8,286 nucleotides of DNA. Origin: Planctomycetota bacterium. Its GTDB lineage: Bacteria; Planctomycetota; SKW154. This document shows positions 1-6,228 of the stretch, piece by piece. Each line of letters starts with the position of its first letter. Position 1 is the first letter of the stretch. The notes under the pieces were generated by a model, which was not told the origin of the DNA, did no database searches, and was given only the letters and a program-made list of their open reading frames with translations. A program made the position numbers and the translations under genes. The stretch lies in NCBI GenBank assembly GCA_026418755.1, contig JAOAAR010000068.1, forward strand, positions 1 to 8,286, read 5' to 3'.

Positions 1-26
1 CCTTAAATGATTGTAAAAGAAAGAAA

Positions 27-55
27 ATTATACCGTTAGAGGCTTTCAAATTCAA
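27..55 (-). promoter_or_regulatory. Sigma70-type promoter pointing out of the window
   Basis: On the minus strand a TTGAAT box (50-55) is followed after exactly 17 nt by a perfect TATAAT (27-32). Four of six -35 bases and all six -10 bases match the consensus. The start point would fall near position 20, so transcription leaves the window at its left edge. It lies about 200 nt past the end of the broken surface-protein gene on the same strand, so it should serve the next gene to the left, which is not visible here. Confidence 0.55.
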
Positions 56-176
56 GGTTTTTTTGTCATCCCTTAAAATTTCATAGTTCTTCCTAAACAG
101 TGCCGGCAGCACTCCTCTCCTTAAAACTGCAAAGAGAAGTTATGACAGAGCAAAAAGGCGCATCATAAATTTTTAA

Positions 177-210
177 GGGTGCTTGAGAAAAAACTGTACG
201 CTCAACACCC
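177..210 (-). terminator. Imperfect hairpin downstream of the broken surface-protein gene
   Basis: GGGTG (177-181) and TTGAG (183-187) pair with CTCAA (201-205) and CACCC (206-210), giving a ten-pair stem with one bulged C and a 13-nt loop. It lies about 40 nt beyond the stop codon at 252-254. On the minus strand it is followed by TTAAAAATTTA rather than a clean run of T, so it is only a weak candidate for an intrinsic terminator. It may be a structural relic. Confidence 0.3.
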
Positions 211-546
211 CCCTTTGATGAAACTGATAGCCTCTTCGTCCCCTTTTCAGCCTACCTTCCTTCTCTCTCAAGGAAGATTTTTAAGATGGTTCTCTCCCCT
301 TCTCCGATTCGCACTTGCTCGGTCTTCAATTGAAACCCTTCTGCAAACGCCTGAACATTGAAGAGCCCCGGTGGCAGGTTCCTACTCTGTATCGCCCTTC
401 TGTATCGGTCAGAGAGCGGAATTTCCAGTCGCTCTTTTCCCAAACTGTCACAACCACATCCGGTTGCGGAACGCCATCAAGCGTAACAATCCCTTCAAGG
501 CTTCCACATTCAAGAAGAGTTATGCGAATGTCAGAAGTTCCAGCCT

Positions 547-1479
547 CTACATTTTCAAGAGATAGAGTGGCGTAGCCTTCTTTCGTAAAACAAAGAGTGT
601 AATGCGAGCCGGAGAAACCCCTTCCACAACGAAAGAGCCATCATTTCTCGTCATAGCGATTGCGCCTGTGACGGATGGACCACCTTTGACTCTGACATTA
701 ACATCAGGGACGCCTCTCCCCGAAGAATCGAAAACGCTGCCTGATATTCTGGCTCCTTTAAGAAGAGAAAAGTCCTCTTTATGCTCTTTTAAGCCTTTCG
801 GAATTTCTATGGTTTTGTAAATGACTTCATACCCTTGAGATTGTAATTCTATGATGTAAGTTCCCTCTGCAGCGTGGGGAAATCTGTACTCACCATTTTC
901 GTCTGTTGAAGTATTGGGATAGATGTAGGAAGCGTTGAAATTGCGCCAGTATCCCGTGATTCTTACCGATGCGCCAACGACCGGCTTACCGAAAGAATCA
1001 GTGACTCTGCCGTGAAGTAGGCATCCCTGTCTCAGAGTCACATTAACTACACGCCAGTCCCCTTCGCGCACCTCAACAAGGTCAACCGATTCGAGCGAGA
1101 AATCGTTATGAGTCACAATCAAATCTGCCGTGCCCGGTTGCACATCCATTGCATATGTGCCGTCTTCCCGAGTAGTAGTCCACCTGCCGAAAGAGACTTT
1201 TGCGTCGGCAACTGGCAGTCCTGAAAAATCCTTTACGACTCCTGTAATGCGACCACTTGTTTGCATAAAGATGGTTATGTATGTCAAGGTGTTATCAAGG
1301 CGACAGGAATCGGGGACCTGCGGCTCCTGCACATAACCCTTTGCTGCTGCTTTGACAGAATATTCCGCCCTTTGTAACTCTGAAAATGTGAACTGTCCGC
1401 TCGAATCTGTTAATGTGGTCCTGGGAGGTTCAGGCGGGAAGACTCTGGTAACCGTCACTATGGCGCCTTCGACTGGCAA
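547..1479 (-). CDS. Central fragment of the broken six-domain protein (domains 2-5)
   Basis: This 310-codon stretch is in the same frame as the N-terminal fragment but lies after its TGA. The only start is an internal TTG within domain 2, with no ribosome binding site, so independent translation is unlikely. It holds most of domain 2 (GLPVEGAIVTV), domain 3 (RITGVVKDFSGLPVADAKV), domain 4 (LLHGRVTDSFGKPVVGASV) and most of domain 5 (ARISGSVFDSSGRGVPDVNV). After GVSPAR the translation turns to nonsense and stops, while the +1 frame continues with family-like sequence (YTLCFTKEGYATLSLENVEAG). It is best read as part of the pseudogene at 252-2031. Confidence 0.45.
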   Translation of the reverse strand: MPVEGAIVTVTRVFPPEPPRTTLTDSSGQFTFSELQRAEYSVKAAAKGYVQEPQVPDSCRLDNTLTYITIFMQTSGRITGVVKDFSGLPVADAKVSFGRWTTTREDGTYAMDVQPGTADLIVTHNDFSLESVDLVEVREGDWRVVNVTLRQGCLLHGRVTDSFGKPVVGASVRITGYWRNFNASYIYPNTSTDENGEYRFPHAAEGTYIIELQSQGYEVIYKTIEIPKGLKEHKEDFSLLKGARISGSVFDSSGRGVPDVNVRVKGGPSVTGAIAMTRNDGSFVVEGVSPARITLFVLRKKATPLYLLKM

Positions 1480-1554
1480 ACCACTCTCCTTCGAAATGAC
1501 AGTCCCCTTTAGGGAGAGAGAATCAGATAACGCAATGACAAGGTTTTCTATTTT

Positions 1555-2031
1555 TCATGCAGGAGGTAACCAGACATTGTCGAGTGTTAGCGTAGGAAGC
1601 CCCTTATAATCTGCGAGGATGACGAGGCAGCCAGGAGAAACATTCTTGAAAGAGAACTCTCCTTCAGCACCCGTGCGAGTGACAGCATCCCATCCCTTTG
1701 TGGACTCGGATTGAGGGAAAGCAGGTTGAGGCTGCCGAACACGCTTGATTTTCACCTGCGCCCCGCGACAAGGCGAATTATCAGAGAATCTAACAACTCT
1801 TCCGCATATGGTTCCAGGTCTGGTTTCGTCTTCCGTAAGAGTAAGTTTTGATGGTTTATGGTTGCATATGTAGTGCTTGTGTTGCTCAGAAGATTCTTCA
1901 CGCAGCGAATCCTCTTTATGGCTGTTTGTTCTTCCGTGATGTCTACTTGTTGTTAGAAGAAATGAAAGCAAGATTAAAACGAGTAAAAAAATCGCAACTG
2001 TCACAAACTCGATTCCCTTTTGCACCTTCAT
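1555..2031 (-). CDS. N-terminal fragment of the broken six-domain protein
   Basis: This open stretch of 158 codons would still yield a membrane-anchored peptide. It has one hydrophobic helix (residues 9-27), a His/Ser/Glu-rich linker, and domain 1 (about 73-158) starting at the GTICGRVV strand. It ends at TGA within the last strand of domain 1. The reading frame then continues without a shift for 25 codons (KIENLVIALS...) into domain 2, showing that the TGA is a nonsense change in one gene and not a natural boundary. No clear ribosome binding site is seen ahead of ATG 2031. GTG 2025 is an alternative start. The product would end within domain 1, so function is doubtful. Confidence 0.5.
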   Translation of the reverse strand: MKVQKGIEFVTVAIFLLVLILLSFLLTTSRHHGRTNSHKEDSLREESSEQHKHYICNHKPSKLTLTEDETRPGTICGRVVRFSDNSPCRGAQVKIKRVRQPQPAFPQSESTKGWDAVTRTGAEGEFSFKNVSPGCLVILADYKGLPTLTLDNVWLPPA

Positions 2032-2081
2032 CTCTTCACTTTACTGCAAACTTTTACTCCCTTTCAATCGACCGGTTTTTA

Positions 2082-2573
2082 CTATTGATTGGTCACAGTC
2101 ACATTGCAGGTCGGCATTGTGCCACCCGGTCCTGGATGTTTCCAGTCAGAATGCTTGCCAATAATACGGGGCCAGCAAGGACCCACTGAAGGCTGCTTAC
2201 AGTTCGAATCATCACAAAATTTCTGGAATCCTTCGCCCGTTCCCCCGATAAGCAAAGCCCTGACACATACGCCAGCACTCGTATTGACGCAGTTGTATTC
2301 CTCATCGCTGAATCCAAACCAACCGTGTGCCATTTCGTGCATCCAGCCCTGAGAGGGTATTTCACCCGTTGTTAAAGTAACCTGCCATTTTCCGCCCACG
2401 AAAGTACACCAAGCAGGCGGATTGCTCATAGGCCCGCGGACACTCTTTACAACAACATCGCCACTTGACGATTTGTCAACAACAGTCTGGTTTCTAAGGT
2501 ATGACTGCCCTTCTGTGGCGGTCCACCAGCCCTTCGCAAAGGCGCTCTTTATTCGTTCAGCAAGCCAGTTCAA
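2082..2573 (-). CDS. Secreted zinc metalloprotease-like protein, 5' end lost or disrupted
   Basis: The protein carries HEMAHGWFGFSDEEY at residues 79-93: an HExxH zinc site (H79, E80, H83) with a glycine and an acidic DEEY after it. This resembles the HExxHxxxGxxDEY arrangement of secreted metallopeptidases such as the M64-like group. Seven cysteines (56, 95, 103, 120, 125, 133, 156) suggest a disulfide-bonded exported protein.

The only start in the open frame is TTG 2573, with no ribosome binding site and no signal peptide. Family-like sequence (IDLTWSVPYDASADEL) continues in frame upstream to 2627, where an in-frame TAA (2628-2630) blocks it. An ATG at 2638 in another frame reads MDCKVVV, which would join that segment if one base were missing. 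The gene is therefore probably 5'-truncated or frameshifted. It lies 50 nt ahead of the broken six-domain gene and may once have been co-transcribed with it. The exact protease family is uncertain. Confidence 0.55.
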   Translation of the reverse strand: MNWLAERIKSAFAKGWWTATEGQSYLRNQTVVDKSSSGDVVVKSVRGPMSNPPAWCTFVGGKWQVTLTTGEIPSQGWMHEMAHGWFGFSDEEYNCVNTSAGVCVRALLIGGTGEGFQKFCDDSNCKQPSVGPCWPRIIGKHSDWKHPGPGGTMPTCNVTVTNQ

Positions 2574-2627
2574 TTCATCCGCAGAAGCATCGTAAGGAAC
2601 GCTCCATGTAAGGTCGATACGACAACC

Positions 2628-2882
2628 TTACAATCCATTTACAGAAAGAGAGAGTTTAAGAATGAAATTTTGTTAACATATGTATACAAAGATACAAGGC
2701 GATGGAAGTATATAACGCGTTGGAAATGGTTGCTAAACGGTAGCGTAGAAATACACCACATTCCCTAACCGCCTCTCCGCTGATAGCCGCCACCACCCCA
2801 CAGATAGAAAATTCTGTATAGATGTCTGAAAACAGCCAGGGTGAGGCATTGTCTAGACTCGTGTTTGTCAGTTTATGTTTTT
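2628..2882. other. Intergenic stretch between the transporter and the protease-like gene
   Basis: About 250 nt with no convincing gene. It contains an 8-nt palindrome GTCTAGAC (2851-2858) and AT-rich sequence around 2670-2720 with TATAC-type elements on the minus strand, but no pair of promoter boxes with good spacing. No clear terminator follows the transporter stop codon. Short family-like residues (KLSLSVNGL) appear in frame just upstream of the protease-like gene's blocking TAA and may be remnants of its lost N-terminus, but this is weak. Confidence 0.35.
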
Positions 2883-4295
2883 TTACTCTCTGTTCAATGC
2901 CATTTCGTCCAATTTGTTTGCCGTTTTTCCTCGTATAAGCGACGAGACTACTCCGACGATGCAAAGGGCGGAAAACACTATGAACGCCGTTTTCGCGCTT
3001 CTTAAGAAAAGATGGGCGGTTTCGGAAGATACCTTAGAACCACCAAGAAATGTATTGATAAAGAGAGTGGTAAGAGTCATAGCAATCATACCACCTGTAA
3101 GGCGCATGGTAGCAAGCATGGCAGATGCTACGCCGTAGGATTGTTTGTGTACGGCGCTCATCGCTGCGCTTGTGTTCGGCGAAGAAAAAAGCGCAAAACC
3201 GAGCCCAAGAACCATAAGGACAAGAACGACAGAAGTTACGGTAGTCTGGACTTCTATAAAGGAGAAGGCAAAGAGAGCGAGTGCGGTGAGGAACATTCCT
3301 GCTGATGCGACGAATCTCGGCTGAACTCTGTCGGAGAGTGCTCCGGCGAAAGGAGAAAGAAGCGCTTGAACAAAGGGTTGACAAAGTAATATAAGCCCCG
3401 TCTCTCGTGGAGAAAGGACTTTTATTTCCTGAAGGTAGATACTCATTATGAAGGAGACGGCACTCGTAGCAGTGTAGTTGATGAGAGCGGCGAGGTTGGA
3501 AAAAGCAAAGACTCTGTTCTTGAAGAGGTGAAGAGCAAAAAGAGGGTTCTCATTTCTCGACTGATAAAAGACGAAGAAAACCGTTCCGAGGCATCCTGCA
3601 AGAAACCAGACCTGCCCGTTCTTCGTAGAAATCTGCGAAAGACCAAGCATAAGAGAGAAAAGTGAAAGGCAGAATAAGATTGAACCAAGGAAATCAAATT
3701 TTTCTCTCATTTGCTTCTGATTGAAAATCGGCAGATTAAGCCTTGAGGCGAAGAGTGTGATAAGTACGCCAACAAGAGAAGAAAAAATGAAAACCGCCCG
3801 CCAAGAGATATAATGAGTAAGCACCCCTCCCAAGGAAGGTCCAATGGAGAGCCCTGCGTAAACAGCAGAGACATTTATGCCAAGCGCCTTACCTCGCTCT
3901 CCATACGGGAAGACTGAGACAAGGATTGCTATGCTCGTACCAAACATCATCGCTCCGCCAATGCCCTGGACCACACGAGACATCAGGAGAACTTTCATAG
4001 ACATCGAAGAGGCGCAGAACAGTGAGGCAAGAGAAAAAACTATTACTCCCACGATGAAGATTCTCTTCCTGCCATAAATATCAGCGATTCTTCCAAATGG
4101 AATCAGCAAAGTCGTGGATGTGAGCAAAAATGCTGTGACAAGCCAGGAGAGCAAGACCGCATCAGTGGAGAACTCACGAGCGATTGACGGAATCGCAACA
4201 TTGATAGCGGAAGACATAAAAGGTGTCAAAAACGAACTTAAAGTGGCAACAAGTAATGCTACCCTCTTCTGTGACTTATAATTTATATCACTCAT
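2883..4295 (-). CDS. DHA2-family (EmrB/QacA-type) MFS efflux transporter
   Basis: A 470-residue inner-membrane protein with about 14 hydrophobic helices, as in the DHA2 drug:H+ antiporter family. Motif A is GRIADIYGRKR (68-78), between helices 2 and 3. Motif B (MSRVVQGIGGAMM) starts near residue 105. The antiporter motif C is GLSIGPSLGGVL (148-159). Helix 1 reads TPFMSSAINVAIP, without the acidic residue many DHA2 members have there.

The open frame reaches back to ATG 4337, but that start overlaps ribD by 29 nt. ATG 4295 lies 13 nt after the ribD stop with a weak AAGAGA upstream, and gives a normal DHA2 N-terminus, so I prefer it. The gene is last in the minus-strand unit. The substrate cannot be predicted: a drug, metabolite or flavin-related compound are all possible. 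Confidence 0.9.
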   Translation of the reverse strand: MSDINYKSQKRVALLVATLSSFLTPFMSSAINVAIPSIAREFSTDAVLLSWLVTAFLLTSTTLLIPFGRIADIYGRKRIFIVGVIVFSLASLFCASSMSMKVLLMSRVVQGIGGAMMFGTSIAILVSVFPYGERGKALGINVSAVYAGLSIGPSLGGVLTHYISWRAVFIFSSLVGVLITLFASRLNLPIFNQKQMREKFDFLGSILFCLSLFSLMLGLSQISTKNGQVWFLAGCLGTVFFVFYQSRNENPLFALHLFKNRVFAFSNLAALINYTATSAVSFIMSIYLQEIKVLSPRETGLILLCQPFVQALLSPFAGALSDRVQPRFVASAGMFLTALALFAFSFIEVQTTVTSVVLVLMVLGLGFALFSSPNTSAAMSAVHKQSYGVASAMLATMRLTGGMIAMTLTTLFINTFLGGSKVSSETAHLFLRSAKTAFIVFSALCIVGVVSSLIRGKTANKLDEMALNRE

Positions 4296-4308
4296 TGGTA
4301 GGGTTCTC

Positions 4309-5439
4309 TTAAAACAGGTAGTCCATTTCAATGTCACATTGAATCAGAAAATCAGTATCAAGCCGACGGATGGTGTGGAATCTATTCTTTAAAGCGTTTT
4401 TTATATCTGGAATGCCAGTCCCTTCGACAGGAGTTTTTGCGCTTCTGCCGCCGATGAGAAACGGCGCTATGAAGGCAAGAATTCTGTCATACAGTTTTTT
4501 CTCGATAAAGGAAGCGATAAGAGTGCCACCACCCTCGACTAAAATGTTTGTGAACCGTCTCTGCCCGAAATATAGAAGAAGCGCCCGTAGGTTAACCCGC
4601 TCTTTCCTTCCTCCAAAGATTCCTATTTCACAACCGGCCCTATTCAAAAGAGCAATTTTTCTTTCAGGACAGGCTTCCGTTACAGCAATGAAGGTTGGAT
4701 ACTCTTTAGCAGTCTTGACAATCTGGCTCGAAAGAGGAATCCGTCCTTTCGAGTCGACAACCACGCGCAAAGGTTGCCTACGAGGTCGGGAGAGCCGCGG
4801 AGTCAGAAGCGGGTCATCGGCAGCGACAGTATTCACACCTACAACTACCGCATCATTCAAACCCCGCAGTTCATGAACATACTCGCGGGAGCGTTCGTTC
4901 GAAATCCATTTTGAATCTCCTGTGCGTGTCGCAATCTTTCCATCAAGAGACATCGCCCATTTGACGGTCACAAATGGAAATCCTGTCTTTATCAGTTTGA
5001 AGTAGGGGGCATTCTGGTAGCGTGCTTTTTCTTTTAAAAGCCCAACAGAGACCTCAACTCCCGCCTTGCGGAGTTTGCGAACGCTTCTACCGGAAACTTC
5101 TGGATGAGGGTCTTCGGTGGCGACAACAAGTTTTGCGATTTTCGCGGCGATAAGCGCATCAACACAAGGAGGTGTCTTTTTCCCCTCAAATGCAGCGCAA
5201 GGCTCCAGCGTGACAAACATGGTGGCGCCTCTCGCCAGAGAGCGGTCTTTCAGTTTCAAGAGCGCATCAACCTCAGCGTGAGGTCCGCCGAACTTACGAT
5301 GATACCCTTCCGCAACCACCTTGCCGTCTTTGACAAGCACAGCGCCGACGAGCGGATTCGGCTCAACCAAGCCTCGCCCCCGCTCCGCTAACCTAATCGC
5401 CCTCTCCATCAACGCTTCTGCGGAGCGTTCATCTGTCAC
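4309..5439 (-). CDS. ribD: Bifunctional riboflavin biosynthesis protein RibD (deaminase/reductase)
   Basis: RibD performs two cytosolic steps of riboflavin synthesis: deamination of 2,5-diamino-6-ribosylamino-pyrimidinone 5'-phosphate and NADPH-dependent reduction of the ribosyl side chain. Both domains are present.

The N-terminal deaminase has NPLVGAV (28-34), HAE (54-56) with zinc ligand H54, and cysteines C81 and C92 in PCAAFEGKKTPPC. The C-terminal reductase (about 155-376) has VKWAMSLDGKIA (159-170), GVNTVAADDPLLTPR (201-215) and VEGGG (301-305). The length of 376 is normal. The zinc loop has two more residues between the cysteines than the usual PCxxxGxTPPC.

The start GTG 5439 overlaps the upstream gene's stop by 11 nt, implying coupled translation. 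No clear ribosome binding site is visible, and ATG 5409 (MERAIRLAERG) is an alternative. No other riboflavin genes are in the window. Confidence 0.95.
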   Translation of the reverse strand: MTDERSAEALMERAIRLAERGRGLVEPNPLVGAVLVKDGKVVAEGYHRKFGGPHAEVDALLKLKDRSLARGATMFVTLEPCAAFEGKKTPPCVDALIAAKIAKLVVATEDPHPEVSGRSVRKLRKAGVEVSVGLLKEKARYQNAPYFKLIKTGFPFVTVKWAMSLDGKIATRTGDSKWISNERSREYVHELRGLNDAVVVGVNTVAADDPLLTPRLSRPRRQPLRVVVDSKGRIPLSSQIVKTAKEYPTFIAVTEACPERKIALLNRAGCEIGIFGGRKERVNLRALLLYFGQRRFTNILVEGGGTLIASFIEKKLYDRILAFIAPFLIGGRSAKTPVEGTGIPDIKNALKNRFHTIRRLDTDFLIQCDIEMDYLF

Positions 5440-6166
5440 GGAAGTTGCCCAACGGGAACACCGGAATCATCTTCTCTTCAATAAACCGGCAAGCCTCTTC
5501 GCTTGTCAAATGCCAGTTGGTCGGACACATACTCAAAACTTCAACGAGTGAAAAACCTTTGCCGTCAACCTGATTTTTGAAGGCTTTCTTGATCGCTTTT
5601 TTCGCTTTGACAACATTCTGCGGTTTGTGAACTGAAACGCGCTCGATGAAAACCGGTGCCTCAAGTGCATTGATGAGTTCGCAGACCCGTATTGGATACC
5701 CCTCGTTCTCCACTTTCCTGCCATACGGTGTGGTTTCCGATTTCATTTCGACAAGCGTAGTCGGTGCCATTTGCCCACCAGTCATCCCATAAATAGCGTT
5801 ATTGACAAAAATGGTTGTAAAATTTTCGCCACGGTTTGCAGCGTGAATTATTTCACTTGTTCCGATTGCTGCCAAATCGCCGTCACCTTGATATGTGAAA
5901 ACAATTAGATTTGGGTTGGCGCGTTTTAATCCTGTTGCAACAGCAGGAGCGCGACCGTGTGCCGCCTCGACACTGTCCGTCCTTATGTAATAATAGAGCA
6001 AAACAGAACACCCAACAGGCGCAACTGAAACCGTTCGTTCGCGAATCTCCAGTTCATCGAGAGTTTCGGCAACGAGACGATGGATTATGCCGTGTCCGCA
6101 GCCTGGACAATAATGTGTCTGCCTCTCATACAGACTTTTCGGCTTCTCAAAAACCACCTTCTCCAT
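5429..6166 (-). CDS. 2-oxoacid:ferredoxin oxidoreductase beta subunit (TPP-binding, VorA/KorB-like)
   Basis: A 245-residue cytosolic subunit that binds thiamine pyrophosphate and takes part in oxidative decarboxylation of 2-oxoacids to acyl-CoA, with electrons passed to ferredoxin. It shows CPGCGH (20-25), the TPP/Mg signature GDGD (94-97) followed about 25 residues later by NN (122-123), GMTGGQMAPTT (127-137) and a CPTNW motif (214-218). These features and the length match the branched-chain 2-oxoacid / 2-oxoglutarate type more closely than pyruvate oxidoreductase, but the substrate is uncertain.

The open frame starts at TTG 6181, but ATG 6166 has GGAG (6174-6177) seven nt upstream and is preferred. 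The catalytic alpha subunit, and any gamma or ferredoxin-like delta subunit, would be expected next to it but is absent from both sides here. Downstream it overlaps ribD by 11 nt. Confidence 0.9.
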   Translation of the reverse strand: MEKVVFEKPKSLYERQTHYCPGCGHGIIHRLVAETLDELEIRERTVSVAPVGCSVLLYYYIRTDSVEAAHGRAPAVATGLKRANPNLIVFTYQGDGDLAAIGTSEIIHAANRGENFTTIFVNNAIYGMTGGQMAPTTLVEMKSETTPYGRKVENEGYPIRVCELINALEAPVFIERVSVHKPQNVVKAKKAIKKAFKNQVDGKGFSLVEVLSMCPTNWHLTSEEACRFIEEKMIPVFPLGNFRDR

Positions 6167-6173
6167 TCTCGTT

Positions 6174-6177
6174 CTCC
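6174..6177 (-). promoter_or_regulatory. Ribosome binding site fixing the oxidoreductase beta-subunit start
   Basis: GGAG on the minus strand lies 7 nt before ATG 6166. The longer frame starting at TTG 6181 would put this motif inside the coding region and adds residues (MWRTR) not typical of the family, so ATG 6166 is the better start. Confidence 0.6.
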
Positions 6178-6192
6178 ACAAATACTACCTAC

Positions 6193-6220
6193 CACAACAC
6201 TTCAATTGTTGTGTTTTTTC
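6193..6220 (+). terminator. Hairpin with T-run, terminator-like on the plus strand
   Basis: CACAACA (6193-6199) pairs perfectly with TGTTGTG (6207-6213) around a 7-nt loop, followed by TTTTTT (6214-6219). This is a small intrinsic-terminator shape for plus-strand transcription, although no plus-strand gene precedes it. On the minus strand the hairpin is preceded by A's and followed by GTAGGTAG, so it would not terminate the nuclease transcript. It would instead form a stem in the 62-nt leader of the oxidoreductase gene. The stem is AU-rich and weak. Confidence 0.35.
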
Positions 6221-6228
6221 ACTTCATT

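Larger units (their letters stand above)
252..2031 (-). pseudogene. Membrane-anchored protein with six carboxypeptidase-regulatory-like domains, broken by one stop and two frameshifts
   Basis: A single gene can be rebuilt. It starts at ATG 2031 with a signal-anchor helix (residues about 9-27) and a charged linker to about 60. Six beta-sandwich repeats of 70-100 residues follow, each with the GxV...G.P..GA.V pattern and a later DG.Y/F...PG..Y turn typical of carboxypeptidase-regulatory-like (CNA-B/transthyretin-like) domains.

Three lesions break it: an in-frame TGA at 1555-1557 after VWLPPA; a missing base at about 609-610, where GG for GGG turns SPGSHYTL into SPARIT; and another at about 381-382, where GG for GGG breaks RYRVGNLPPG. 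Restoring both bases gives 1782 nt, exactly 594 codons including the TAG stop at 252-254. The family usually forms extracellular stalks or adhesion modules without enzymatic activity. Decay is the likelier reading because neighbouring genes are intact, but both frameshifts sit in short G runs, so sequencing error is possible for them. Confidence 0.72.

Noticed and set aside
179..575. Short plus-strand open frames at the left end
   Set aside because: They lie opposite the minus-strand pseudogene, have no ribosome binding sites, and the opposite strand gives continuous repeat-domain sequence once the frameshifts are repaired.
1555..1557. The in-frame TGA as a recoded codon (Gly, Trp or selenocysteine)
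   Set aside because: Other genes in the window end in TGA (oxidoreductase subunit, kdsC) and use TGG for Trp. The same gene also carries two frameshifts, so decay is simpler. No selenocysteine-type hairpin was evident after the TGA.
1561..2060. Prepilin-type signal at the N-terminus of the six-domain protein (KGIEFVTVAIFLL)
   Set aside because: The glutamate is at position +2, not +5, after the glycine and the hydrophobic pattern is that of a plain signal anchor.
2656..2964. Minus-strand open frame of 102 codons between the transporter and the protease-like gene
   Set aside because: It overlaps the transporter C-terminus in another frame, has no ribosome binding site and no recognisable composition or motif.
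4296..4337. Upstream ATG 4337 as the transporter start
   Set aside because: It would add 14 residues that overlap the ribD end and do not resemble a transporter N-terminus. ATG 4295 sits right after the ribD stop.
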